Made by a program: the position numbers and the translations under genes. Shown in pieces: positions 23,856 through 31,979 of a stretch of DNA of 49,582 bases. The notes below the pieces were generated by a model. It had not been told where the DNA came from. It was given only the letters and a program-made list of their open reading frames with translations, and made no database searches. Each line of letters starts with the position of its first letter. Positions within the stretch are counted from its first letter, which is position 1. The stretch comes from Desulfovibrionaceae bacterium (GTDB lineage: Bacteria > Desulfobacterota > Desulfovibrionia > Desulfovibrionales > Desulfovibrionaceae): assembly GCA_019421865.1 (NCBI GenBank), contig JAHZEL010000014.1, positions 1 through 49,582 on the forward strand, in the 5' to 3' direction.

Positions 23856-24734
23856 ATGCTCCCCTATGCTAAACCGGCTCTGTCTGCTTCCGACATGGTG
23901 AAACTTCTCCAAAAGAAAGGTCTCACCATTTCCGATGCATCAAAAGCGGAACGGTATTTAAATACTATTGGTTACTATAGACTTTCCGCTTATTTTATTC
24001 CTTTTTATTCTCAACCGGATGTTTTTCAAAATAATGTCACATTCGATGATGTTCTTTCTCTCTATATTTTTGATAGAAAATTACGTCTGCTGACTCTTGA
24101 TCCTGTACAGAGAATAGAAGTCGCCGTGCGGACAGCCATATCCAATTACATGAGTTTAAAATACGATCCGTTCTGGATATTGGATTGTCAGCACTTTGAA
24201 GATTTTAATAAGTATCATCGGCTAATCGGGCTATGTCTTAAATACGCAGGTCCTGAGGCTGGGCATTCTCAGCCGTGTAAGCATTATTTTACAACGTATG
24301 GCGACCATCCGTTGCCTCCGAGCTGGATGCTTATCGAAGAGCTTCCTATGGACTGCTGGTCTAAACTTTTCGTCAATCTGAAAAACAAGCAGGATAAACG
24401 AGCCATTGCCAATCAGTTTCAGTTTTCATGGCGAGATTTTGCCAGCTGGCTTCAGACAGTTACTGTCATCCGAAATATTTTGGCACACCATAGACGATTC
24501 TGGAATGTAACAGTCCCTATAAAACCAGCTAATATGCCTCACTACATAATAGATGCCGGTGTGCTTATGGGACCGTACATCGGTTTTGCCGTCATCAGAA
24601 AGCTTTTTACATCGTTTACGCAGCATTCTTCGTGGCATCTGCGTCTTGCGGCGCATATGTTAACCTGCCCTTTGGACATACACACGAATATGCATTTTCC
24701 CTTGAACTGGCAGCAACTCCCCTTCTGGCGCTAG
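23856..24734 (+). CDS. Abi_2 (AbiD/AbiF) family abortive-infection protein with HEPN motif
   Basis: A 292-aa protein. The start at 23856 (MLPYAKPALSASDMVKLLQKKGL) is chosen because CGGAG lies 8 bases upstream and the family begins in this way. KAERYLNTIGYYRLSAYFIPF, FDDVLSLYIFDRKLRLLTLDPVQRIEVAVRT and the C-terminal VIRNILAHHRRFWN are the three hallmark blocks of Abi_2. The last contains the HEPN ribonuclease motif R-N-x2-A-H (Arg206 to His211). Family members stop phage growth, probably by RNA cleavage after infection. The gene is less GC-rich than its neighbours and sits behind its own promoter and structured RNA, a typical transferred defence unit. The terminator lies at 24861-24902. Confidence 0.93.
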   Translation: MLPYAKPALSASDMVKLLQKKGLTISDASKAERYLNTIGYYRLSAYFIPFYSQPDVFQNNVTFDDVLSLYIFDRKLRLLTLDPVQRIEVAVRTAISNYMSLKYDPFWILDCQHFEDFNKYHRLIGLCLKYAGPEAGHSQPCKHYFTTYGDHPLPPSWMLIEELPMDCWSKLFVNLKNKQDKRAIANQFQFSWRDFASWLQTVTVIRNILAHHRRFWNVTVPIKPANMPHYIIDAGVLMGPYIGFAVIRKLFTSFTQHSSWHLRLAAHMLTCPLDIHTNMHFPLNWQQLPFWR

Positions 24735-24860
24735 TTTTTGTCGGTATCCATGTCAGACAGGAGGTTTGTTTCCTCAGACTGTCTTTCAACAGCGTTTTCA
24801 GGGGGATGGTTGGTTCGAAGCTCGCGTAGAAAAGAATAAAGAAAAGTTTCATGCAAGAAA

Positions 24861-24902
24861 ACGGCGTCCGCTGGTCTGTTGGCCGGGCGGACGTCGGTTT
24901 TT
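24861..24902 (+). terminator. rho-independent terminator after the Abi_2 gene
   Basis: GTCCGC (24866-24871) pairs with GCGGAC (24887-24892), with partial extension of the stem, followed by TTTTT at 24898-24902. It ends the defence unit 130 bp after the stop. Confidence 0.7.
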
Positions 24903-24963
24903 GTTTTCTATCAACGTGTTCGGGGATGAAGGAATGTGTGCCCGAGGCACGCCTTTTATGTGA

Positions 24964-25488
24964 CTACTGCAGGATCTCGGTGCTTTTGGCTTTCTTTTTC
25001 CCGAAGGGCTTGAACACGCTCACCAGTACCAGAAAGCCGAGTACGCAAAGCTGCCACACGCCGCCGAGAAAGTACGGCAGCAGGGTGGCCCGGTACTGGG
25101 TGGAGTTCATGGATTCGGCTCCCAGCTGCTGCGAAAGGGCGAGCATTTCCTCCTCTCTGCCGCCGAGCCAGATGCCGAAGCCTATGCACAGAAAAACGAT
25201 CAGCCATTTCAGCATGATCCAGCGATGCCGGAAAAATCCCCAGCCGGTGAACAGGCCGTACAGAAGCCCCGTAATCAGGCTCAGCCCCACGCCGAGAATC
25301 ACCACGACCCACTGATCCGTGATATGCGCCGCAAGATCGGCGCCGTAAATGGCATCTCCGGTAATCCAGCCCAGATACTTGGCCAGCGAAAGAAGGCAGA
25401 GCGTTGTTCCGCCGCCGATCCAGAACCCGACCGCACACAAATGCAGCCCTTTGAGAATCTTCTGTCCTTTTGCCTGAAATCGGTACAT
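24964..25488 (-). CDS. integral membrane protein (DUF2269/CopD-like topology)
   Basis: A 174-aa protein. The start at 25488 is chosen because AAGGAG lies 7 bases upstream; an in-frame Met further upstream lacks one. Four membrane segments are visible: LKGLHLCAVGFWIGGGTTLCLLSL, DQWVVVILGVGLSLITGLLYGL, WIMLKWLIVFLCIGFGIWLGG and LPYFLGGVWQLCVLGFLVLVSVF, with a basic C-terminus (FGKKKAKS). The LHLCAVGFWIGGG start, with a His in the first helix next to Trp and Gly, resembles DUF2269 and CopD-type proteins of the cytoplasmic membrane, some of which bind haem or copper. The function is unknown. It stands alone, with the AT-rich island upstream. Confidence 0.75.
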   Translation of the reverse strand: MYRFQAKGQKILKGLHLCAVGFWIGGGTTLCLLSLAKYLGWITGDAIYGADLAAHITDQWVVVILGVGLSLITGLLYGLFTGWGFFRHRWIMLKWLIVFLCIGFGIWLGGREEEMLALSQQLGAESMNSTQYRATLLPYFLGGVWQLCVLGFLVLVSVFKPFGKKKAKSTEILQ

Positions 25489-25626
25489 GACGGCGCTCCT
25501 TTTCTCAGCGTGCATTGCCGCTTCTGCCTGCCGAAGCAGAATCCTTTCCCCTGAAATTTCGGCAGCCGAAGCGCATTGCCCCCTCTGACAGAAAGCAAAG
25601 GGCGACCCGGTCCGGCTCTTCACCAT

Positions 25627-25864
25627 ACTTCACTGTACCGGAATCGGGGAAAAAGTCCATGCAGATTTACCAAATAATAAAAATTATGCTTGTTACATAA
25701 GGATAATTAAGTAAATTTGTATTTTGTATTTAGATATTTTTTAATTGATATTTATCATATATAAACTTTATTTATATTATCAGTTTAATAAATATAGTAT
25801 TATATTAATATTATATATGTTTATTTTTTGTTTTTATAAACATTTATGTTTATTTTAAATGAAT
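25627..25864. other. AT-rich intergenic DNA
   Basis: No gene. Very AT-rich, with the motif TATGTTTATTTT repeated (near 25815 and 25845) and an inverted pair ATGTTTAT...ATAAACAT. It separates the membrane protein from the small gene at 25916 and marks the left edge of an AT-rich island. Confidence 0.5.
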
Positions 25865-25901
25865 AAACTCTATGACTATAAACTTTATAGCCATAGAGTT
25901 T
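25865..25901 (-). terminator. perfect hairpin, probable terminator of the small gene
   Basis: AAACTCTATG pairs perfectly with CATAGAGTTT, and inside it CTATAA pairs with TTATAG. On the minus strand it lies 15 bp after the stop of the gene at 25916 and is followed by TTTATTCATTT. Confidence 0.7.
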
Positions 25902-25915
25902 ACAGTAGAAATAAA

Positions 25916-26191
25916 CTATAAGGAACAAGATTTTAAAAATTCGGAATATCGTCTTAGTGCATTTATAACAGCGGCATGACTTTTTTTGCCAAGATGCTGT
26001 TTAGATCCTCCTTCATCATAGATAGGTATAATTTCATCAATTCGTTCCGCCAATTCTTCCCAAGATATTCCTTCAGTTTTTGCTACAAAATTAATTCTGT
26101 AGCAGTAATCTTGAACTGTACTAGGATATCCACTAGGAGTAACACTTTTATATCCATGTTTCTTAAGGTAAGATTCAAATTTTTCCTTCAT
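25916..26191 (-). CDS. small protein of unknown function in an AT-rich island
   Basis: A 91-aa protein with an excellent ribosome site (AAAGGAGG, 5 bases before the ATG), a consensus promoter and a hairpin terminator, so it is a real monocistronic gene. The sequence (MKEKFESYLKKHGYKSVTP, TVQDYCYRINFVAKTEGISWEELAERIDEIIPIYD, HAAVINALRRYSEFLK) is helical and loosely recalls the SAM-like N-terminal core-binding domain of tyrosine recombinases. There is no catalytic domain after it. It might bind DNA, be a remnant of an integrase, or belong to a family I do not recognise. Its base use is far more AT-rich than the genome, indicating recent transfer. Confidence 0.7.
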   Translation of the reverse strand: MKEKFESYLKKHGYKSVTPSGYPSTVQDYCYRINFVAKTEGISWEELAERIDEIIPIYDEGGSKQHLGKKSHAAVINALRRYSEFLKSCSL

Positions 26192-26210
26192 AACTTCCTC
26201 CTTTTTTTAG

Positions 26211-26239
26211 TGTATATTAATAATTATATAATAAGTCAA
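26211..26239 (-). promoter_or_regulatory. consensus promoter of the small gene
   Basis: On the minus strand: TTGACT (26239-26234), 17-bp spacer, TATACA (26216-26211). The ATG is 20 bp downstream of the -10. Confidence 0.8.
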
Positions 26240-26319
26240 TAAAAACTTTATTAAATGTTGCATTTAAAAACATTAAAGGGTATAATTTTATTAAAATATA
26301 TATGATAACATCATATTCT

Positions 26320-26356
26320 GTTTAATAATATTAAAGATGATTTAATATTATTAAAC
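26320..26356. repeat. perfect 16-bp inverted repeat (5-base loop)
   Basis: GTTTAATAATATTAAA at 26320-26335 is matched exactly by its reverse complement at 26341-26356 around GATGA. A shorter dyad TATGAT-aac-ATCATA lies at 26301-26315. Being all A/T it could be a cruciform, an operator, a terminator or a recombination/replication site of the AT-rich island. Confidence 0.75.
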
Positions 26357-26372
26357 GATATGGTAGTATCGT

Positions 26373-26402
26373 TTTACATTGATATATTTGGTAAAATATA
26401 AG
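26373..26402 (+). promoter_or_regulatory. possible rightward promoter in the AT-rich island
   Basis: TTTACA (26373-26378), 18-bp spacer, TATAAG (26397-26402), just beyond the 16-bp palindrome. It points into a 200-bp stretch with one small open frame. Confidence 0.5.
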
Positions 26403-26419
26403 ATAAATCAAGTGGATAC

Positions 26420-26563
26420 GTGGTAAAAAAGTGTGCCTGCACGGGCGTAACTTGTACAACGGAACGGTACTTAACGTCGCAAGAGGATGGCGTCTGTTTT
26501 GCTCTATCGGCTCGTCCGATCGAAATCGGCAGGGGCTCTAGCTCGTTAAGACATGGCGGATAG
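26420..26563 (+). CDS. possible 47-aa small protein
   Basis: A GTG-started frame behind the promoter at 26373-26402. It encodes a Cys-bearing peptide (VKKCACTGVTCTTERYLTSQ, then DGVCFALSARPIEIGRG). There is no clear ribosome site (GTGGA near 26412 is the best). The composition is balanced rather than shadow-like, so it may be a real small gene, a decayed fragment, or part of an untranslated RNA. Confidence 0.25.
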   Translation: MVKKCACTGVTCTTERYLTSQEDGVCFALSARPIEIGRGSSSLRHGG

Positions 26564-26628
26564 GGAGCGCAAACAAAACTTCAGAGCGTTTAGAAATTCT
26601 CTCCACTCAGCTTTTTAAACAAAAGCAT

Positions 26629-26966
26629 CTTGTATCCTTCCTCAGTCCCGCTGATTCCGCAAAGCGGAAACAGCGGTCGGCCACCGCAGGTTGGTGCGGC
26701 AGCACACACCTGCACGGACAAGGCAGCCCGATCAGCGCCTGCCGAGCCTTTCCGCCTTGGCGCTACGACCTTCCACCCCGCGCTCTGACGTCACCCAACG
26801 CCCCGCACCTTTCCCCCGCACTCCCTTTCGTGTTGCAATCGAGGGGGTTCGGGGGGAATCATTCCCCCCGATGGGGCATGGGGCAAAGCCCCATATGCTT
26901 CCCCCATATTCCCTTCCTCTCATAACGGGGTACGGGGCGGAGCCCCGCTGCCTTTCCTGCCTTTCG
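26629..26966 (-). repeat. dispersed structured intergenic repeat, copy R2 (inverted)
   Basis: Same family as R1, read on the minus strand. Tandem-unit end at 26945-26966, palindromes (GGGGGGAATcATTCCCCCC type), H1 GGCAG/CTGCC, H2 at 26686-26713 with inner stem TGC/GCA and one mismatch in the outer stem, H3 with outer CCGCTG/CAGCGG and inner TTCCGC/GCGGAA, then a diverged tail (GAGGAAGGATACAAG). It lies downstream of pyc. Confidence 0.85.
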
Positions 26967-26997
26967 TGGCTTTCTTTCTTATCGCACGGTTAAACGA

Positions 26998-27028
26998 AAA
27001 GGGCGTCCTTTTGAGGAGGACGCCCTTT
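26998..27028 (-). terminator. rho-independent terminator of the birA-pyc operon
   Basis: AAAGGGCGTCCT and AGGACGCCCTTT form a perfect 12-bp stem with a 7-base loop; on the minus strand the 3' arm runs into TTTT. It lies 20 bp after the pyc stop. Confidence 0.9.
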
Positions 27029-27048
27029 GTCATGCGGTTCAGTGCGGG

Positions 27049-30000
27049 TTATTCCTGCTCTTCCTTATCGATGGCGCAGCCGCACCACGGGCAGTAGTGC
27101 ATGGCGGCGGAGGGGAGGGGCTTACCGCATTCGGGGTTGGGGCAGACGGTGGGGCAGGGGCCGAGTTCGACGATGAGTTCGCCCTCGCGGACGGGGATCA
27201 TCTTGCGGGTGGTCTGGTAGTCGGCGGTTTTGAGCACGCGCTTGACGATGCCGTCGATGGGGGCGAGCACGGCCTTTTCCTGCTTCATGATGGAGATGTT
27301 GAAGAGTTCATCTCCGGCCTTGACGATATCGCCGGGCTTCACATAGACGACCCAGAGATCGCCGTTGGAGGGGGCGGGAACGTGGTAGACGTTGCTTTCG
27401 TCGGCCATGGTGGTATCGGCGGCGGTCATGCGGCTTTCGGCAACCTTGACTTCATGGCTGATGATGATGGAGTCGAAGCTGTAGCGGACGCTGACGGTAC
27501 CGTGATCGGTGACCGGGCTGACGCGGAAGATGGTCATCTTGTGAGGCTTGCCGCTGGAGTCGGTGAACTGGAGTTCCTGACCCTGCTTGAGGCCTTCGAA
27601 CCACACATGGAGAGGCAGGCGGTTGGGATCGCCGTACTTCTTGACGAACTGCATGGTCTTGATGGCGTCGCCGGGGTGGTTGAGGTACATGACCAGTTCT
27701 TCGTCGTTGGGCACGCGCTTGAGGATATCGGTGCAGGCTTTGGCTTCGGCCTCGACGTTGACGTCCTTGAGGTGATCGAGGGGGGAATCCTCGGTACGGG
27801 TGGCGAGGGCGGAGCGGTAGGCGGAGCTGCCGAAGGCGCTTTCATAGACCCAGTCTTCGGGGAAGCCGAGGGGGAGGCGTCCGAACTTGCCGAGCAGGAG
27901 GTTTCTGAAGGCGTCGTTGCAGTCGCGGTAGATATCGAGACGCTGTTCGCGCAGGATATCGTCCACCTGATCCTCGGGCGTGACGGCGGCCTTTTCCGCC
28001 ACGTGGATGAGTTCCTGCACGCCCTTTTCACCGCTGCGCTTGTAGGCGTTGGTCACGGCGAGGAAGGCGGTGTTCCAGGTGATCTGGGAACCGGGGGTCA
28101 CGTCGTGGTAGCGCACGATCTGGCGGATGGCGGCAAGGAAGCGCAGCATGTGGGGCAGAAGCTGGATGTAGCCCTGCTTCATGGCGCCTTCCTGGGAAGA
28201 GGAGGTCGCGCCGCCGGGCATGCAGTGATACACGGCGTTGTAGTCCGTACCCTGGAAGTAGGGGGAGCAGTAGCGATCGTAGAAGGGCATGATCTGCTTG
28301 AGCACGAAGTTGGCCTGAGCGATCATATCCTTGTTGACCATGGTCTTGAGGCCGAGCTCGTTTTCCATGTAGGCCACGGTGGCGAGCACGTCGCCCTGAC
28401 CGTAGGTACGCACGCTGGCGCCGAGGCCGGTATCCACGATCTGCACGCCGGCCTTGGCGGCCGCGCCCACGGCGGGGATGAAGAGGCCGTCGGTGGTGTG
28501 GCGGTGGTAGTGGAGCACGAGGTCGGGCCAGCGCTTTTTGATGGCCTGGGTGAGCGTGGCGATGAAGGTGGGCGAGCAGATGCCGGCCATGTCCTTCAGG
28601 CCGAGGATGATCATGCGCGAGGCGTCTTTCTGGTTGCAGCCTGCGATGCTGCCCACCATGTCGAGGGTGGCGGCGGTCACGTTGAGGTAGTGATCCACGT
28701 CGAAGCCCTTGGCCACGGAGATGGACAGCGCGGGTTCAAAGACCACGTCGTTGCGCGAGAGCACCACTTCGGCGAGCGGGCGCATGTTGCGCATGTCGTT
28801 CAAGAAGTCGAAGCAGCGGATGATCTGGTAGTTGTCGCAGATCATTTCGCCGGTGATGTTCATGAGGTTGCGCGGCTGGGGGGTGTAGCCGAGCACGTTG
28901 GTGGAACGCACGAGCAGCTGCTTGAGCGTTTTGGGCGCGAACTGATTCCAGGCCTGCGCTTCGGAGAAGGGATAGGTCATGTTGGCCATCATGGCCACAT
29001 GGAAGTGGGCTCCGCCGCCGTTCTCCAGGGAGAAGAAGTTGCAGGAATCGAGATACGGTCCGATGAGGGCGTCTTCGGCGAGGCGGAAGCGGTTGCCCGT
29101 ATTGGACTGCGTCATGTCGCGGGTGGTGGTGTCGGTGAAGTGCACCATCTTGGAGTCGCGCAGAAATTCCAGCAGCTGATCGCGTTCATGCGGATAGGGG
29201 CTGGGGGCGTAGCGGTCCGCGCCGGAGATGTGGGGCAGCACCGGCTCGAAGGCGGGCAGGCGCGGGGTATCCACGGAGCGGTAGGCGCCGAGCTGCACGA
29301 AGGGGTTGTAGCCGCGGGCGGAGATTTCGGCCACGAGGTGGCTCAGGCGTTCGCCTTCGGGCGCGAGGTCCTGATAGTCGAAGAGTTCGGGGGTATCGGC
29401 CACGAAGTTCGTGTCGAACCGGGCGGAGCGGAACTGTTCGTTCTGCAGGATGTGGCGGTAGAAGGGAATCGTGGTTTTGATGCCGGAGATGGTGTATTCT
29501 TCGAGGGCGCGGTCCATCACGCTCAGGATGCGATCCCAGCTCTTGCCGAAGGCGATGAGAAGCGCGCCTGCGGAGTCGTAGTTGGAGGGGAAGTCGTAGC
29601 CGGAGCAGAGGTTGGAGTCCAGACGGATGCCGGGGCCGCCGGGGGATTCGTAGCGCACCACGCGGCCGCAGTTGGGCGTGAAGTTGTTCTGCGGGTCTTC
29701 GCAGTTGATGCGGACCTGCATGGCCCAGTTCTGGGGCTTGGTGTTTTCTTCGTCGAAGGGAAGCTTCGCGCCGAAGGCGATGGCGATCTGCGCGCCCACG
29801 AGGTCGATGCCGTAGCGGCTTTCGGTGATGCCGTGTTCCACCTGCAGACGGGTGTTCACCTCGATCATGTAGGGGGTGCCGTCCTGCGTGACGAGAAATT
29901 CCACGGTGGCCACGGAATAGTAGTTCACGGCCTTCACGAGGGCGCGGGCGTATTCCTTGAGCTGTTCGCGCAGCTTTTCGGTCATGCCGGGCCAGGGCGA

Positions 30001-30762
30001 GGGGGTGATTTCCACGAGCTTCTGATGATTGCGCTGCACGGTGCAGTCGCGTTCGTCGAAGGCGAACACGTTGCCGTACTGGTCGGCAATGACCTGAATT
30101 TCGATGTGGCGCACGTGTTCGAGGTAGCGTTCCACGAAGAGGCGCGGGTTGCCGAACGAGGCTTCGGCCATGGTGGAGGCCTTCACGAAGGCGTCTTCGA
30201 GTTCCTGCATGGTGCGGATCACGAAGATGCCGCGGCCGCCGCCGCCGCCTTCGGCCTTGAGCATGACGGGCAGGCCGATCTTCTTGATGACCTTGCGGGC
30301 GCCTTCGATGTCCACGGCGCCTTCGGAGCCGGGAACCACGGGCACGCCGACCTTCATGGCGATCTTGCGGGCCTGAACCTTGTTGCCGAGCAGGTTCATG
30401 GATTCGCAGGTGGAACCGATGAACGTAATGCCCGATTCGGCGCACTTGCGGGGGAAGCTGTCGTCTTCGGAGGCAAAGCCCCAGCCGGGATGAATACCCA
30501 CCACGCCGCGGGCCTTGGCCTTGCTGATGATGAGGTCAAGGTCGAGATAGGCGGTCGGGTTCGGACCGAGGAGCATGAGTTCCTGCGCAGCGGAGGCGGC
30601 AGGGGAGGTCTTGTCCACGTCGGTGGCCGTCATGATGGCGACGGCGCCGAAGCGTTCGCGGATGGCGCGGCAGATGCGTCGCGCGGGGATGCCGCGGTTG
30701 GCCACGAGTATGGCCTTGCCTTTCAGCTCGGCCTGGATCTGTTCCATTGTTTTTGCAGACAT
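27049..30762 (-). CDS. pyc: pyruvate carboxylase, single-chain, with C-terminal zinc ribbon
   Basis: A 1237-aa cytoplasmic enzyme that makes oxaloacetate from pyruvate, bicarbonate and ATP. Residues about 15-470 are biotin carboxylase (AILVANRGIPARRICRA, KAEGGGGGRGIFVI, EVNTRLQVEHGITE). Residues about 535-1000 are carboxyltransferase (DTTTRDMTQSNTG, LKDMAGICSP with the lysine expected to be carbamylated, and YHRHTTDG metal histidines). The biotin carrier domain is at about 1130-1205, with the acceptor lysine in SIMKQEKA rather than the common AMKM. After the carrier comes a zinc ribbon (CPTVCPNPECGKP...YCPWCGCAI) with at least five Cys, unusual for this enzyme. CGGAG precedes the ATG. birA is 24 bp upstream, so the biotinylating enzyme and its substrate are co-expressed. 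Confidence 0.95.
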   Translation of the reverse strand: MSAKTMEQIQAELKGKAILVANRGIPARRICRAIRERFGAVAIMTATDVDKTSPAASAAQELMLLGPNPTAYLDLDLIISKAKARGVVGIHPGWGFASEDDSFPRKCAESGITFIGSTCESMNLLGNKVQARKIAMKVGVPVVPGSEGAVDIEGARKVIKKIGLPVMLKAEGGGGGRGIFVIRTMQELEDAFVKASTMAEASFGNPRLFVERYLEHVRHIEIQVIADQYGNVFAFDERDCTVQRNHQKLVEITPSPWPGMTEKLREQLKEYARALVKAVNYYSVATVEFLVTQDGTPYMIEVNTRLQVEHGITESRYGIDLVGAQIAIAFGAKLPFDEENTKPQNWAMQVRINCEDPQNNFTPNCGRVVRYESPGGPGIRLDSNLCSGYDFPSNYDSAGALLIAFGKSWDRILSVMDRALEEYTISGIKTTIPFYRHILQNEQFRSARFDTNFVADTPELFDYQDLAPEGERLSHLVAEISARGYNPFVQLGAYRSVDTPRLPAFEPVLPHISGADRYAPSPYPHERDQLLEFLRDSKMVHFTDTTTRDMTQSNTGNRFRLAEDALIGPYLDSCNFFSLENGGGAHFHVAMMANMTYPFSEAQAWNQFAPKTLKQLLVRSTNVLGYTPQPRNLMNITGEMICDNYQIIRCFDFLNDMRNMRPLAEVVLSRNDVVFEPALSISVAKGFDVDHYLNVTAATLDMVGSIAGCNQKDASRMIILGLKDMAGICSPTFIATLTQAIKKRWPDLVLHYHRHTTDGLFIPAVGAAAKAGVQIVDTGLGASVRTYGQGDVLATVAYMENELGLKTMVNKDMIAQANFVLKQIMPFYDRYCSPYFQGTDYNAVYHCMPGGATSSSQEGAMKQGYIQLLPHMLRFLAAIRQIVRYHDVTPGSQITWNTAFLAVTNAYKRSGEKGVQELIHVAEKAAVTPEDQVDDILREQRLDIYRDCNDAFRNLLLGKFGRLPLGFPEDWVYESAFGSSAYRSALATRTEDSPLDHLKDVNVEAEAKACTDILKRVPNDEELVMYLNHPGDAIKTMQFVKKYGDPNRLPLHVWFEGLKQGQELQFTDSSGKPHKMTIFRVSPVTDHGTVSVRYSFDSIIISHEVKVAESRMTAADTTMADESNVYHVPAPSNGDLWVVYVKPGDIVKAGDELFNISIMKQEKAVLAPIDGIVKRVLKTADYQTTRKMIPVREGELIVELGPCPTVCPNPECGKPLPSAAMHYCPWCGCAIDKEEQE

Positions 30763-30786
30763 ATCTACTCCGAGGAAGGGAAAGCC

Positions 30787-31869
30787 TCAGACGGGTTCCC
30801 CGTCGGCCTGGTCGCCGGGAAGAAGGGAACCGCCCAGAAACGTTTCCGTTCCGTATGCTGTTCTGAGACGGAGCGCGCCGGATTTCGTCACGCCGTCCAC
30901 CACGCCCTCACAGGGAATTCTGACCAGCGTTTCCGTTTCGGGACAGGCGTCGGCGAGAGTCACGCGGCAGCCGCGGAAGGCAAGGTGACGTTCTGCCAGT
31001 GCGGGCCACCACGAATCGAGGGGCTTTCTATCTGCATAGCAGGAAAAAAGCGAGGCCGCAAGGTGCTTCCAAAGCGTGAAAATAGTCACGATGTCCTTGT
31101 TTTTCTTGCCGTTTTCAGAGGCGCTCCCCATGAGGGGAAGGCCGCCTTTGCGCATGAGCACGCCGGCGGAGAAAGCGTAGTTATCACGCAGACTTGATAC
31201 GGGCGGATGCGAGGTGAGGTTCAGGCCCGTGCCGCAGATGAGCGCGCCTTTGCGCTCTTCAAGGAGCATGCCGCCCACCTTGCGGCAGTCCGTGCGGCCG
31301 GGCATCACGCCGGGCCGGTACGAGGCCTCGGCCTGCAGAAGATCGTTGGGCCACTTGAGCATGACGGGGCAGCCGGCCCTCTCCAGCGCTTCGGCGAACA
31401 GCGCGCCGCAGGCGGGCGCGGCGGCAAAGGAGTCGAAGGGGGGAGCCATGGGCACGCGCAGCGCGGAGTACAGGTTTCCCGCCGGAGAGCTCCATGCCCG
31501 GCGCATCTGGCCGCGCCCCGCGCTCTGCGAAAGCGAAAGCACGCTGGCCCATTCCGGAAAGAGGTCGGCTTCGAGAAGCCTGCGCGCCACGTCAAGGCTT
31601 GAGGTGGCCGCGCCGCTCATGTACACTGGCCCGGGCAGTCCCGGTACGGGCGTCTCCAGCCAGCGCACGCCGTTCTTTTCCTGCGGCGTCCACAGGGGAG
31701 AGGCGCTTCCGGCGGAGCTGCCGTTTTCCGCGGCTTCGGAAACGCCTTCCGGGCCGAACGGAGTCAGCGGCGAGGCCGCAAGATCTTCCGGTGAAAGGGG
31801 CAGGGCCGTGGCCTGATCCCCCGTGGGAGGCAGGCCTTCATACAGCAGGCGCAGCACGGACGCGTTCAT
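30787..31869 (-). CDS. birA: biotin--protein ligase (no DNA-binding domain)
   Basis: A 360-aa protein; ATG at 31869 with AAGGAG 6 bases upstream. It activates biotin to biotinyl-AMP and attaches it to the carrier lysine, here most likely that of pyruvate carboxylase downstream. Seen: SLDVARRLLEA, the biotin loop SAGRGQMRRAWSSPAGNLYSA, LKWPNDLL, KVGGMLLEERKGALICGTGLNLT. There is no N-terminal helix-turn-helix, so it should not repress transcription. About 90 extra N-terminal residues precede the catalytic core and a C-terminal domain follows (LVRIPCEGVVDGVTKSGALRL). First gene of the operon with pyc. It is divergent from the nucleotidyltransferase gene across 110 bp. Confidence 0.92.
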   Translation of the reverse strand: MNASVLRLLYEGLPPTGDQATALPLSPEDLAASPLTPFGPEGVSEAAENGSSAGSASPLWTPQEKNGVRWLETPVPGLPGPVYMSGAATSSLDVARRLLEADLFPEWASVLSLSQSAGRGQMRRAWSSPAGNLYSALRVPMAPPFDSFAAAPACGALFAEALERAGCPVMLKWPNDLLQAEASYRPGVMPGRTDCRKVGGMLLEERKGALICGTGLNLTSHPPVSSLRDNYAFSAGVLMRKGGLPLMGSASENGKKNKDIVTIFTLWKHLAASLFSCYADRKPLDSWWPALAERHLAFRGCRVTLADACPETETLVRIPCEGVVDGVTKSGALRLRTAYGTETFLGGSLLPGDQADGEPV

Positions 31870-31979
31870 GACTTCTCCTTGCGGAGCCGCATGAACGCGG
31901 CTCCATCTGCGTGAAACATCAACGCCTTCCGGGAAGGAGGCGGGCCCGTGCGCCCGTGCCCGGCAGGACGGGAGCAAGC

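Noticed and set aside
27097..31197. Open frame of more than 1300 codons on the plus strand opposite pyc and birA
   Set aside because: It is antisense to two well-recognised genes, is made of His/Gly/Val/Glu-rich non-globular sequence, and arises from high-GC third-position bias.
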